A DNA stretch of 64,000 nucleotides from Ruegeria meonggei (GCF_900172215.1 NZ_FWFP01000004.1:341934-405933), one strand, 5' to 3'. Counted from the stretch's first letter, positions 10,535 through 20,279 are shown. Program-made: numbers and translations. The notes: a model not told the origin generated them from the sequence alone.

Positions 10535-11589
10535 GCCTTAGTGAGACCCTTGGGGTCGCCCAGGCACGTGCCGCTCTGGAACATGAACTCTTCCTGGCAT
10601 CACCTGATGGCGAGACGGTGGCCACCGACAGCGTGTTGGAGTTTCTGGCGCGCCTGCGGATGTTGGAGGGTGTGCCGTTTAACACCCTTGTGCCCGATGC
10701 GGATTTTCTACCCGTTGAATCCATCAGGTTCTTCTATCTCGATCGCGCGTGGACGGATGCGCTGGTGCAAGGCGCGTTGAGTGTCGGCACCGCCAATTCG
10801 CTGGAGCGGGCACAGTTGGAAAAGCTCTATCCCAAGATCGAAGAAGAAATTGACGAGGCAGAGCGCCGCGTCCGATCACCCGGTTCGGAACCGACGCTGA
10901 CCGGAACGGCCGGGGTTGTGACCGGGTTTCTGATGCGGTCGGCGGCGGTGGCGGGTTGGCCGGGCATGCATATCCGCGCCTATGACACGGAACCTGCCGA
11001 TCATGACGAAGAGGTTCTGCCCGAATCCAATTCGGACCGGATCAAGCTGCTGCGCCTTGAACGGCTTGCTCCTTCGGTAATTTTGGCGCTTTTTGACGGC
11101 ATCCCCAACGTTCTGCACATCGAAGAGCCGCGGCAGGGCCTGCAATTCGGCGTGCGTCTGGAAGAGCAATCGTCCGGCCGGTGGCGCGCATTTGTTCCGG
11201 CGCGAGACGTGCGCACGGCCGGTTATGTGGATGACGCGGGCGCGCCTGTCGTGCCGGACGAGGATGATCCGACCGCGCCATCGACCCTGGCCGCACAAAT
11301 CCCCGTGCGGTTCCGGCGCGGCGCGGCGGGCGTGCTTGATCTGTCCAACACAGCCCGGGCTTTTGCGGACGCGGATGGCACAGGTATGACGGCGCCAATC
11401 CCGGGCGAGGATTTCGGCGAAGATATCGATGGGGCAGAATTTGCCATGCAGATGCTGCGGTTCCCGTACCGCCAGGTCTTTGCCCAAAGCACAACCACGC
11501 CGCAATTTCAGGATGCGGCCTTTGTTCCAAATGTAGCGGTTGTTGCAGATTTCGAAAACATCTTGCGCCAGCGCCTGGAAGAGGATTGA
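10531..11589 (+). CDS. Uncharacterised 352-aa protein of the giant operon
   Basis: The start overlaps the previous stop (ATGA) and is preceded by GGAAAGGAA. The product is a soluble acidic protein with no signal peptide. The N-terminal third is predicted helical (ALEHELFLASP, LEFLARLRML). The middle carries GVVTGFLMRSAAVAGWPGMH, then a run that looks like an alpha/beta core (RLERLAPSVILALFDGIPNV). The C-terminal third is beta-rich, and a segment QMLRFPYRQVFAQ lies near the end. I cannot assign a family. The next start is 3 nt after this stop. Confidence 0.75.
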   Translation: MSLSETLGVAQARAALEHELFLASPDGETVATDSVLEFLARLRMLEGVPFNTLVPDADFLPVESIRFFYLDRAWTDALVQGALSVGTANSLERAQLEKLYPKIEEEIDEAERRVRSPGSEPTLTGTAGVVTGFLMRSAAVAGWPGMHIRAYDTEPADHDEEVLPESNSDRIKLLRLERLAPSVILALFDGIPNVLHIEEPRQGLQFGVRLEEQSSGRWRAFVPARDVRTAGYVDDAGAPVVPDEDDPTAPSTLAAQIPVRFRRGAAGVLDLSNTARAFADADGTGMTAPIPGEDFGEDIDGAEFAMQMLRFPYRQVFAQSTTTPQFQDAAFVPNVAVVADFENILRQRLEED

Positions 11590-11592
11590 CCC

Positions 11593-14500
11593 ATGGCCGA
11601 CCCGATCGATCCAAGGTTAATGCAAGCACTTCTGGCCCGCCCGGCCTGGAGCATGGCGGTGCATTTGGGCGATACGGCTGTCAATCGGCTCGACCGGTTT
11701 GCCATACCACCGCCTCCGCCGCCAGCGCTGGTCGTGCCTGTTGATGTTCGAGCGCTTTATGTGCCGGCGAACCACAGTGAAGAATATGTGCGCCTGCCAA
11801 TGGAATTGGGCGGCCCGGCCAGCGAAGAAGACATCCCCACACCGCCATTCTCGGACCCAGAGGAACGGGCGCCGGGTATCCATCTGCACTGGGCGTTGCC
11901 CGATGGCTTGTTGCAGGGAGAATTGGCGGATGACGACGAACAAGGCTTGCAGTTGCGCAGCCTGCCGAACCGCTGGCTTGTGGTGCGCATGACCGGCCCC
12001 GCCAATTCGGCGCTGATGACGCTGAATGCCTGGGTGGTCGCGTCGGAAACCGGTCAGGTTTATGAGTTGGAAGATTTCCCGGAGGGCCCCAGCCTGGGCG
12101 ATGGTGACCAGCTTGATCCCGAGGCGCTGGACGGGGTTGTGGGCGGATCACCCAGCTGGACGGCTGGTTATGATGCCACCCGCAACCGGTTTTCGTTTTT
12201 CGATCCGCTTGAGGGTGTGAATGCCAACACCATCACGTCCCGGTTGGCGAGTTATGTTGTGGTCGGCTGGTGGTCCGAGCGCGCCTCTGATCCGCTTTCG
12301 TCCAGCTATTGGCCGTTTTCGGTGTCGCGTGTGCTCGACTCGCTGGGCTGGACCGCGTCGCCCGCGCCGATGGACGGGGCCGTTGCCCAACAGGTGAGCG
12401 CGGTTAACGCAGTGAACAATCAGTTTATCGCCCAGCGTCAACAATCAACCAATGATACGGGCAGGGCGGATGCTTTGGGGGTTGCCGCGGCATCGGTTAC
12501 CTCTGATCTGCGCTTGACCGAGGTTGCCTCTGCCCTGGCGTTCTCCAGTTCGCAAAGTGCCTTGGCGACCGGATATGTCGCGGCGCGGCCGGAAATTTTG
12601 ACCGTTCCGTTGCATGTCGGGCAGTTTAACACGCTGTTGCATGGGTCCGTTTTTGGTGTCCGGCTGACAGGACCTGTCGGCAAGGATCTGGCGCCGCGCA
12701 GTGAGGCCATAGAAGTCGCGCTTGCCCCCACATTAGAGCGATTGATCGCATCGCAGGTGTCCAAAACTTTTGGCCTGGATGACAGCGATGAGCTGGAGTT
12801 CTCAGAAAGCCTTTTGACTGCCGTGGCCAACGGAATGATCCGCCGGCTGGGCGAGCCGGATGGGCTGGTGGCGCTGGACGAAGCCGAACACGGAGACGGG
12901 TTCGAGGCGTTTCGCGGCACCGAATTTTACGAAGATGTCATCGTCGAACGGCGGCAAGCGGATATACAGGCAGGCCGTCCGTTGCGCACCAAAACGGCAC
13001 GCCTTGCCTCACCGTCTCCGCCTGAGGCCGAGGTCATGTGGCTGGGCGCGCGACCCGGCCGCACAGATGCGGGTCGTTTCAAGTTACGCCAGAGCGCGAA
13101 ACGCGCCAAGGACAAGCGGTTTGGCGTTGACGATGGCCGCGAAGGTCCGGTCACCAGACGCATTCAAAGACCCGCGCCGCGTTATCATCGCGCCACCGCG
13201 CCTATCCTGGGCCTGCGGAATTTCAAACGCTCAAACCGATTTAACGACGGGCGGTTTTCGAGCGACGGTAAACTTGAATGCCTCTGGGCGCGCGAATTGC
13301 AGGTCGCCTATGGCCGTCGGTTTGTGGCACGAGATTACCTTCCCGATCTGCCCAACCGCAGCAATTTGCCCCAGCTGGTCCGGCGCCTGATAGAGAATAG
13401 TTTCCTTCTGGATCCCTACCTTGATCCGTGGAAGCAAGCCGCCATCCAGCGCCGCACAACCAATAATGCAGAGGCCGTCGCCGTGCAAACAAGGCTACGC
13501 GGAGAAACCGCACTGCGGTTCACAAGTGACGGTGTCTATGATGGAACGCCCGCCCTGGCCGCGACGGCCCCGCCCCATGCCCAGGGGATCATTCGCGACG
13601 AGTTGCTGCGCCATTCTCTGGCCGAAGGCCGAGAGCCAAGCCCCGTTGGGGTGACCTCATGGGCACAACCCTGGCTGCCGGTCTGGCTGGAATGGGAAGC
13701 GCGACTGGAGCCGGGAAGTGATCTGGCCGGCTGGTCGCTTGGACGGATCGAGTTTGCGGGGCGCTCTGAGGGTGATGGCAGGGCATTGGTCCTGCGCGGC
13801 CGGGCACCGATCACCGACGGCCTGCACGATGCCTGGAAAGCGCTGATTGCCGATTACCTTGATGCGGAACACGAACGCGACGAGGACGAACTGGGCGAGA
13901 TTTCGGATGAACACGCAGCGCGCCTGGCGGAGTTAAAAGTGTTTCTGGAAGATGCCGATACCGGCTCGGTAACGCTGGACCAGCTTGGCGATGTTTGGTT
14001 GGGCCTGGAGCCCGCGCCAGATGGGCAAGAGCGCGAAGTATCCATGGTCGTGCCTGAGCCCTTGCGCGACGCCGGGTTGCCGCGCCTCATTGCCAGCGGG
14101 CGCATCTCTTTGCTGCGTGCGCGTGTCATCGATTGTTTTGGCCGCTTCCGAGACCTTGATACCGAACGAGTGGTGCGCCCGCATGCGCTGTCCAGCAAGG
14201 ACGAAGATGGCCGTCCGGCGCTGGAATTGCCACCACGGCTTTCGCTTCCGGCCAGATTGATGTTCCGGTTTGTTGATCCCGCCGATGCCTCTGACACGCC
14301 CGCCGAGGCGCAGCTTGACCAATCCGACCCCTCACGCGGTGTGAACCCCATCGCGGGCTATATCCTGCCGGATTTCATCGACGAATCCGTCGAGATGTTC
14401 GATGCGGCGGGTAATCCATTGGGTGAGTTGCTGCAAGATCCGGTGACCAACGGGCTGGTCTGGGAAGGTGCGGTCGGGCGGCCCGGACCTGCGGTGAATG

Positions 14501-15447
14501 ACCCGCAACAAGACCTGCCGCCTGCGGCCCGCGTGTTGGGCGAGATTGCCCGCGGGATGATCGATGTGGACGCCCTGCGCCTGCAAAATCCCGATCTGGT
14601 TGATGATGAAAGCGCGCTGTCGGCCTTTTTGCGTGCCGTCGATACGACGATGTGGGGGGTGGACGAAGCACAGGTCCAATCGGACGCAACGATTGCGGGC
14701 CTGGTGGGCCGCCCCGTGGCAGTGGTACGCGCCACGCTCTGGCTGGATATCCCGACGGACCTTTCGAAGATCGATGCCTTCGATGAGACGGCCATTGGGC
14801 TTTCCAAACTTCTAAGCGAAACGGGTGTCTTTGAGGCTGTCAAATCCCGGGCTTTTGAGGTCGCGTTGGGTGAAGTGGCAAAAGGACATGATGGGCTTTA
14901 CGGCTATTTCGTCGGCGATGATTTCCGCCGCTTTAGGTTGATCGAGAAAACGGTGGCGGAACAGGCACCCAGGACCGGCGCAGGTCGCGGATTTCGGGCG
15001 GTTCTGGGGTCCGCAACCTTGGCTCAGCCCTCACCGCTTTCGTCGCCCTATATCGAAGGCGGTGGGCGTTTGAACGTGCATTCCGGTCAACGGGTCCAAC
15101 TGACACTGCTGATGAACCCGGCGGGGCGCGTGAACGCCACGACGGGCATCTTGCCGCGCAAATCTCTGGAGCTTTTGCGCGATTGGGTGGCGCCGGGGCT
15201 TGAACGGATTGCCCCTTCGGCCCGAATAGGCCCGGTGCTTATCGACCCAGACAAAGTCCGGCTGCCAAAGATTGCGGCCTTTGGCAAAGACCAGCGATGG
15301 ACCCGCCGTAACACGCCGATCACCTGGCGGGATGACCCGATACTGGCGGCAACCCAGGCCGCAATTCTGCCGGATGGACCCGTCTCGGTCGAGGAAGGAT
15401 GGATTCGCATCGGCGAAGGAGGAGACGACAAAGGAGGAACGGGTTGA
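11593..15447 (+). CDS. Uncharacterised 1284-aa protein of the giant operon
   Basis: The ATG at 11593 lies 3 nt after the preceding stop. The N-terminus has a six-proline run (residues about 38-43) and then a motif block GIHLHWALPDGL ... NRWLVVRM (residues about 95-140). I recall this block from other hypothetical proteins, but none with a known job. A helical region containing QRQQSTNDTG follows near residue 280. Basic segments lie at residues 480-540. A later block, NPIAGYILPDFIDESVEMF (about residue 917), looks like another conserved core. There is no signal peptide. The gene is translationally coupled to the next one (1-nt overlap). Confidence 0.75.
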   Translation: MADPIDPRLMQALLARPAWSMAVHLGDTAVNRLDRFAIPPPPPPALVVPVDVRALYVPANHSEEYVRLPMELGGPASEEDIPTPPFSDPEERAPGIHLHWALPDGLLQGELADDDEQGLQLRSLPNRWLVVRMTGPANSALMTLNAWVVASETGQVYELEDFPEGPSLGDGDQLDPEALDGVVGGSPSWTAGYDATRNRFSFFDPLEGVNANTITSRLASYVVVGWWSERASDPLSSSYWPFSVSRVLDSLGWTASPAPMDGAVAQQVSAVNAVNNQFIAQRQQSTNDTGRADALGVAAASVTSDLRLTEVASALAFSSSQSALATGYVAARPEILTVPLHVGQFNTLLHGSVFGVRLTGPVGKDLAPRSEAIEVALAPTLERLIASQVSKTFGLDDSDELEFSESLLTAVANGMIRRLGEPDGLVALDEAEHGDGFEAFRGTEFYEDVIVERRQADIQAGRPLRTKTARLASPSPPEAEVMWLGARPGRTDAGRFKLRQSAKRAKDKRFGVDDGREGPVTRRIQRPAPRYHRATAPILGLRNFKRSNRFNDGRFSSDGKLECLWARELQVAYGRRFVARDYLPDLPNRSNLPQLVRRLIENSFLLDPYLDPWKQAAIQRRTTNNAEAVAVQTRLRGETALRFTSDGVYDGTPALAATAPPHAQGIIRDELLRHSLAEGREPSPVGVTSWAQPWLPVWLEWEARLEPGSDLAGWSLGRIEFAGRSEGDGRALVLRGRAPITDGLHDAWKALIADYLDAEHERDEDELGEISDEHAARLAELKVFLEDADTGSVTLDQLGDVWLGLEPAPDGQEREVSMVVPEPLRDAGLPRLIASGRISLLRARVIDCFGRFRDLDTERVVRPHALSSKDEDGRPALELPPRLSLPARLMFRFVDPADASDTPAEAQLDQSDPSRGVNPIAGYILPDFIDESVEMFDAAGNPLGELLQDPVTNGLVWEGAVGRPGPAVNDPQQDLPPAARVLGEIARGMIDVDALRLQNPDLVDDESALSAFLRAVDTTMWGVDEAQVQSDATIAGLVGRPVAVVRATLWLDIPTDLSKIDAFDETAIGLSKLLSETGVFEAVKSRAFEVALGEVAKGHDGLYGYFVGDDFRRFRLIEKTVAEQAPRTGAGRGFRAVLGSATLAQPSPLSSPYIEGGGRLNVHSGQRVQLTLLMNPAGRVNATTGILPRKSLELLRDWVAPGLERIAPSARIGPVLIDPDKVRLPKIAAFGKDQRWTRRNTPITWRDDPILAATQAAILPDGPVSVEEGWIRIGEGGDDKGGTG

Positions 15448-18400
15448 TGGCACGATATGACTGGCCCCCCGATCTGCGCAAAGTGCCTGAAACAGTGGCA
15501 ATGCGCGCCGAGGCCAACAGCGCACGCGATGCCGATACTGCGGTGCCTGGTGGCTTGGGCGATTTGGACGCGCTTGGGGATGTCGTCACTGCCGGTTTTG
15601 AAGCCGAGCGCCAATGGCTGCCCATGGGCCCCACGATCCTGCGACAGAGTACAGGCACGGGATCTCCGACCGTAGCAGGCCGCATCCGTGACCTGGCGGT
15701 GCACCCGGGTGGCCAAAGAGCTTACGCAGGGGCCGCAAACGGAGGTGTTTGGACCACGCAGGACGGCGGCGCGAGCTGGGACCCGCTGGCAAGCTGGGCC
15801 CTTTCGGGCGCGACCAGCCGGGACGATTTGATCCTGACGGTCGGCGCCCTTTTGGTGGAATGGGGTGCAACCGCAAATGACGATGTGATTTATGTTGGCA
15901 CCGGCGAGTTGAAGCCAAGATTTGCCCCGCGCGCTGGCACCAAACACGGCGGCATCGGTGTGTTGCGGTTAAACGGGACCGTGGGGGCCACGCTTGCCAA
16001 TTTGGGGACCAACCGGTGGCAGCGCGAGGCGGTCAATCTGATCGGGATGGGTGTCTATCGCCTGGCCCGCGATCCGGCAACACCGCTGACCCAAACCGCG
16101 GCCGATACCGCCCGCATCGTCGCGGCCACGTCGCATGGTCTGTTTGTGCGCGACGGGCCATTCGTTGAAGACGCCACCTGGACCTATCAAGACTTTACTG
16201 GCGGCCAATTTGGCCGGGACATCGAAGGGGCGTGCACGGACGTGCTCTGGACGGTGCAAGGGTTATTCGTCGCGCTGATGGGGGTTGGCGATGCGGTGGA
16301 TGGGGTCTGGCATTCAACCTCGGGGCCCACGGGGACGTTTCAGCGCATCGAGCCGACCGATTTTGAGGCTGGCAACCGCCTGGTTTTTGCAGCCTCGCCG
16401 GTCGAGCCGCGGCGTATCTATGTCGCTGGCAAGAAAACGCAGCCTGTTGTGGGCAAGGAAGGACTTGCAGCGGGGTGGCTGATCGATCTGACGCATACAC
16501 CGGCAGGTGTTGCAGGCACCCCGGTCGCGGCGGTGCCGATCGCCAATTGGCCCTTTGGCGTCTACACCGCCAACGTGACTTTTGATGGAACCAACTACCT
16601 GATCAATAAGCCGGACCAGTCACATTTCGACAATAGCCTTGCGGTTGTTGATGATGGCTCTGGCAACGATGTTGTCTTTGTTGGGGGGGCAGGCAAAGGG
16701 GGTGAGGCGCATATATACCGGCTGCCAATCACTGGCACCGCGGCTGCGGGCGATCTGGACGCAGGGTTCACCTTGGCGAACCAAGCCAGTGCAGGCACCA
16801 CAGGTGTGTCCATCTCCGGCCCGCCGGTCAGCGATCCGACCTATGTCGGGGGGGGCATCCATTCTGATGTCCATGCTCTGCGGCCTGCGGGCGCTACAAT
16901 TTGGGTTGGGTGCGATGGGGGTGTCTATACCCGCCCCGATACCGCCAGTGGCGGCGGGACATCGCGAAATGTCGGCCTACCCACGCTTGAGCCTGGCTAT
17001 TTGCGCTCGCATCCGACGCTTGATGAGCACCTGATAGCAGGGCTGCAGGACAACGGTTTTATCGAGCGCGTGGGCGGTGGACTTTGGCAGCGCCGGGACA
17101 GTGGTGACGGCGGCGGCTGCGCCTATCATCCCACCCAGCCCAACCATGTGGTCAAACAGTATATCAATGCGGACTGGGACTTTATTCCGGCGCGTCAACC
17201 GCGCGGACCCGCATTGCGCCGCGCCTGGAATGCTCTTTGGCAAAAAGAAAGGGATGAAAGTTCGATTGCAAACTTCTATTCCGGGCCGCTGGCTTTGCCG
17301 GGCAGGAACGCCAACATGGCGCGCCTATTCATCGGAACGCATCGAATCTGGATGACCGACAACTGGCGCGCAGGCGGGCCGCCAAGCACAGCCTGGATGA
17401 CCTGGAGAACTCTGCCCTCTGGCAGCGATCCGCATACGACGCAATCTGCGACCATTCCAGGAACAAATGCCGGCAATGACATCAATCAGGACCGTCTGAC
17501 CTACAACAACCAATGGGACCCCGTTGCAGTGATTGAGGTGCTGAATTCCGGGAACCCGTCAACCTCGGCAGGAACCCGCATCGCGGTCCTCAGCAAATAT
17601 ACCGTTCGCGTGTTCGAGTTTTCAGCAGCGACGTCGAGCTGGACCTCGCTGACTGACGCGATCGTCAGCGGAGAACGGCCCTCGGGCACATCAGCAGGCG
17701 ACGATGAGCCGGACCCGTTTCTGGAATACCTGCCTTATAACGACGGGGTGGTTTGGACCGATCTGGCGCCGCATACGGATACAGCGTTCTATGTTGCCAC
17801 TTCGGGGCGCACACGACGCAATGAGAGCGGCGGATTGGTGCCCGATACCGATTATGACACGCTTTGGTGGTACAATGGCAGCGGGCGCTGGTACCCAACC
17901 GGTCTGCGGACAACCCCGCCAAACGCGGCCACCGGACGATCCGGCACGCCTGCGTCGGTCCATTCCGTTTTGGTTGACCGTCAAACGCCAAATACTGTCT
18001 GGGCCGGAACCCGTATCGGCGTGTTCGAAGGGCAAATTGATACGTCCGGTGAACACCCGTCCTGGACCTGGCGCCCGATCATGGAAGGCCTCCCGCAAAC
18101 TCTGGTCGAGGATTTGTCGCTGTTCCGGTCTGGCACGGACGCAAACGCGCGCGTGTATTTGCGGGCAGCGCTGGTATCGCTTGGGGTTTGGGAGCGTGAC
18201 GTCTCGCCAACCCCACATACCGTGGGGCGCAGCTATATTCGTGCCGTGCCCATTGATGGCGGTCGAGGAGAGCTTCCCGATCCCGTCTTTGAACCCATGG
18301 CAGCGCCGCCCGGACCGGCACTGGCCGTCGACAGCAGCCCTGACATCCTGTTTTACGCAAATAGTTTACCGAGCGGGCCGTGGGACGAATACTTCTTCTC

Positions 18401-18911
18401 GACAGCGACTTCTCAGACCACCACGATCGAGCAAAGCGACATGGATTGCCTGGTCCAGATTCACCACAGACATGTCACGCCGCTGGATCCGAGCGGCATG
18501 CGGGTCAATCTTTTCGCCCTCAGTCACCCGACCGCGACGCCGTTGAGCGGGATCACTGTCGACGCCAACCTTCGCAACGCGCTCATGAACGGGGTCAACG
18601 GTGCAACGACCCCGCGCCAGATCCCGCTTGCGACGGCCGGATTGGCGCTGCAACTGATTGAGGCAAAAAACCCCAGCGCCCCGCTGAGCTTCCGCCGCCC
18701 CGGTGTGGTAAATTTTGATTTCGTGGATCTCACGCGGGTGTCTGGCGAGGCGACGCCCGACATGGTGACCTTGATCTCGATCATCGATCCGACGAACCAT
18801 CCCTTCACCGCGGCCGAGATTTCGCCCCGCGGCAGTGAAACCACCATCAATCTGGATCAGGTTCTACGCCGATCAGCCTACGTGGCCGCCCGCAGGTTGA
18901 CGCGCAGCTGA
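15447..18911 (+). CDS. BNR/Asp-box beta-propeller protein, 1154 aa
   Basis: The start at 15447 overlaps the previous stop as TGATG and has AAGGAGGA 6 nt upstream; an in-frame ATG at 15399 lies inside the upstream gene and is rejected. The motif VWTTQDGGASW (near residue 103) is an Asp-box, as found in sortilin/VPS10-like and sialidase propellers. Further blade-like segments include YAGAANGG, YVGTGELKP, VWAGTRIGVFEG and TWRPIMEGLPQTLVEDL, so a propeller of two or more domains is likely up to about residue 930. The last 200 residues differ and may form a separate beta domain. No sialidase catalytic set is evident and there is no signal peptide. It closes the operon; a binding or scaffolding role fits better than catalysis. 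Confidence 0.7.
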   Translation: MARYDWPPDLRKVPETVAMRAEANSARDADTAVPGGLGDLDALGDVVTAGFEAERQWLPMGPTILRQSTGTGSPTVAGRIRDLAVHPGGQRAYAGAANGGVWTTQDGGASWDPLASWALSGATSRDDLILTVGALLVEWGATANDDVIYVGTGELKPRFAPRAGTKHGGIGVLRLNGTVGATLANLGTNRWQREAVNLIGMGVYRLARDPATPLTQTAADTARIVAATSHGLFVRDGPFVEDATWTYQDFTGGQFGRDIEGACTDVLWTVQGLFVALMGVGDAVDGVWHSTSGPTGTFQRIEPTDFEAGNRLVFAASPVEPRRIYVAGKKTQPVVGKEGLAAGWLIDLTHTPAGVAGTPVAAVPIANWPFGVYTANVTFDGTNYLINKPDQSHFDNSLAVVDDGSGNDVVFVGGAGKGGEAHIYRLPITGTAAAGDLDAGFTLANQASAGTTGVSISGPPVSDPTYVGGGIHSDVHALRPAGATIWVGCDGGVYTRPDTASGGGTSRNVGLPTLEPGYLRSHPTLDEHLIAGLQDNGFIERVGGGLWQRRDSGDGGGCAYHPTQPNHVVKQYINADWDFIPARQPRGPALRRAWNALWQKERDESSIANFYSGPLALPGRNANMARLFIGTHRIWMTDNWRAGGPPSTAWMTWRTLPSGSDPHTTQSATIPGTNAGNDINQDRLTYNNQWDPVAVIEVLNSGNPSTSAGTRIAVLSKYTVRVFEFSAATSSWTSLTDAIVSGERPSGTSAGDDEPDPFLEYLPYNDGVVWTDLAPHTDTAFYVATSGRTRRNESGGLVPDTDYDTLWWYNGSGRWYPTGLRTTPPNAATGRSGTPASVHSVLVDRQTPNTVWAGTRIGVFEGQIDTSGEHPSWTWRPIMEGLPQTLVEDLSLFRSGTDANARVYLRAALVSLGVWERDVSPTPHTVGRSYIRAVPIDGGRGELPDPVFEPMAAPPGPALAVDSSPDILFYANSLPSGPWDEYFFSTATSQTTTIEQSDMDCLVQIHHRHVTPLDPSGMRVNLFALSHPTATPLSGITVDANLRNALMNGVNGATTPRQIPLATAGLALQLIEAKNPSAPLSFRRPGVVNFDFVDLTRVSGEATPDMVTLISIIDPTNHPFTAAEISPRGSETTINLDQVLRRSAYVAARRLTRS

Positions 18912-18980
18912 CGTCTTGTTTTCCGCCACAGAACAATCGCCGGATGCACCGGCATTTGCGTTGGTGCAAGTATCCGGCAG

Positions 18981-19073
18981 GGTTCCGTTGCAAAGTTTAG
19001 GGTGGTTCAGAAAACCGCTTTTGTGTCGATGGGGTAGGCAGCCAGTCCTGCGCCTGGTTTTGTTGCGAAGTTT
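18981..19073 (+). mobile_element. Two IS6-family-like terminal repeat remnants
   Basis: GGTTCCGTTGCAAAGTTT (18981-18998) and GGTTTTGTTGCGAAGTTT (19056-19073) match each other at 15 of 18 positions. Both resemble the outer ends of IS6-family elements (GGNNCTGTTGCAAAGTT type). They point the same way and are only 75 bp apart, so no intact transposase lies between them. They are best read as scars of two insertion or deletion events. Comparison with known ends is from memory. Confidence 0.4.
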
Positions 19074-19373
19074 CTGTCTAACATCAGATCCCTTTGATTC
19101 GCGCGTCACGATTGACCCACTATCGTGAAAGAGCCCTTTCCTGCCGTTCCCGTTCTAATTTACTGCTGCGTTTGCATTCGTCAGATTCGGGTTGTATTGC
19201 AGAGCTTCGAGGTTCGGTTGGCGAATTCACAGGACGCGGACCGAGCCGCCCCTGCGTTTTCGGGTGTTTGCTGAGGCAGCATCCCCTCGAATTTGCGGCT
19301 TACTCGTTGTTGCGTTGTATCCGATTTCCGCGTTGCGGTCATCTGGGCTTCTTGAAATGCTGCGGTATCGACC

Positions 19374-19440
19374 AACGTCCGCTATGCGGGTTGCGACCGC
19401 AGCATTGGGGCGGTGAGGCGAAGAAGGTCGGCTATGGGCC
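19374..19440 (+). repeat. Dispersed intergenic repeat, copy A
   Basis: The left part, AACGTCCGCTATGCGGG then TGCGACCGCAGCATT, and the right part, AAGGTCGGCTATGGGCC (19424-19440), match the copy at 60043-60113 closely and the copies at 47620 and 50074 in part. It sits between the IS remnants and the recombinase gene. Confidence 0.6.
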
Positions 19441-19464
19441 GCCCGCGAAGACGGCCCCTCCATT

Positions 19465-20097
19465 CTATATCTCAGTGGCTTCTGCAATGGCCAAAGCGTC
19501 TTCCAGCTCAACGCCCAAATATCGAACAGTACCGTCCATCTTGGTATGTCCCAACAGGAGCTGAACGGCCCGCAGATTGCCAGTCTTTTTGTAGATCTGT
19601 GTGACCTTGGTGCGCCGCATTGAATGCGTACCATAGGCTGTTGCCTCAAGACCTATAGATGTAACCCAATCGCGAACGATCCGTGCATATTGGCGCGTTG
19701 AAATGTGTAACCGCTCGTGGAAGCGGCCTGGCCACAGAAATTCAGAGCCAACCATAAGAGGGTCCTCCATCCATTTCGCAACTGATGCTCGAGTGCCTTC
19801 CGAGATTTCAAATCGAACTGGCTTCTGCGTCTTGCTTTGCAGAACAGACGCGCGTTCTTTAATCTGACCGGACGCCATCACATCCACAACTTGCATGCGA
19901 ACGAGGTCACAACCTCGAAGCTTGCTATCAATTGCCATGTTGAAAAGAGCGAGGTCTCTGTGGTTTTCGGCGAGTTCAAGGCGAACTCTTATCGCCCAGA
20001 CATGTTTCGGTTTCAGTGGGCGTTTCTGTCCGACGATCCGGCCCTTGTTCCAAGCAGGGCGAAGTGCGCGAATGGCAGGTAAATTTGGTGTTTCCAT
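19465..20097 (-). CDS. Small tyrosine recombinase/integrase
   Basis: 210 residues from the ATG at 20097, which has GGAGG 7 nt upstream; a longer frame to 20223 lacks such a site. The catalytic set is visible in order: Arg in SKLRGCDL, Lys in QSKTQKPV, His and Arg in THSMRRT, His in LLGHTKM, and Tyr in VRYLGVE. Only the catalytic domain is present; the usual N-terminal core-binding domain is reduced to about 45 residues, as in the short phage/plasmid-type integrases. It would cut and rejoin DNA through a 3'-phosphotyrosine link. No attachment site or tRNA was found nearby. It lies between the giant operon and lower-GC genes, so it may mark the edge of an acquired region. Confidence 0.85.
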   Translation of the reverse strand: METPNLPAIRALRPAWNKGRIVGQKRPLKPKHVWAIRVRLELAENHRDLALFNMAIDSKLRGCDLVRMQVVDVMASGQIKERASVLQSKTQKPVRFEISEGTRASVAKWMEDPLMVGSEFLWPGRFHERLHISTRQYARIVRDWVTSIGLEATAYGTHSMRRTKVTQIYKKTGNLRAVQLLLGHTKMDGTVRYLGVELEDALAIAEATEI

Positions 20098-20264
20098 GAC
20101 TGATCCTCCGATCCGCCATGCCCTCCCAGAACGACAACCCGACGTTGACACGCCACGATACCATACAAATGCTGCGTGGCCTCCGAGGCCAGCTGTGAGC
20201 TCCAAAGTGCCGGATTGTTGCAACGCGGGGAATGTACGTTGTTACTAGCAGGTTTAAGATTTTA

Positions 20265-20279
20265 GTTGTATAATACAAC
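20265..20279. promoter_or_regulatory. 15-bp palindrome overlapping a TATAAT -10 box
   Basis: GTTGTATAATACAAC is a perfect 7-1-7 inverted repeat ending one base before the ATG at 20281. It contains TATAAT (20269-20274), so transcription would start close to the A of the ATG, giving a leaderless or nearly leaderless mRNA. No Shine-Dalgarno sequence precedes that ATG. The geometry suits autorepression by the MarR-type protein encoded directly downstream. No good -35 box was seen. Confidence 0.65.

Larger units (their letters stand above)
18912..19464. other. Non-coding boundary zone after the giant operon
   Basis: No convincing gene is present here. The stretch holds two IS6-like terminal repeats (18981-18998, 19056-19073) and one copy of the dispersed intergenic repeat (about 19374-19440). 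No terminator hairpin with a T-tract was found after the last giant gene. A 64-codon minus-strand frame at 19181-19375 has no recognisable product. Confidence 0.6.

Noticed and set aside
15399..15446. Earlier in-frame ATG for the propeller gene
   Set aside because: It lies inside the upstream gene and gives an Arg-rich extension; the ATG at 15447 has an excellent ribosome site and overlaps the upstream stop.
19181..19375. 64-codon minus-strand frame in the boundary zone
   Set aside because: No family resemblance and no convincing ribosome site; it overlaps the start of a dispersed repeat copy.
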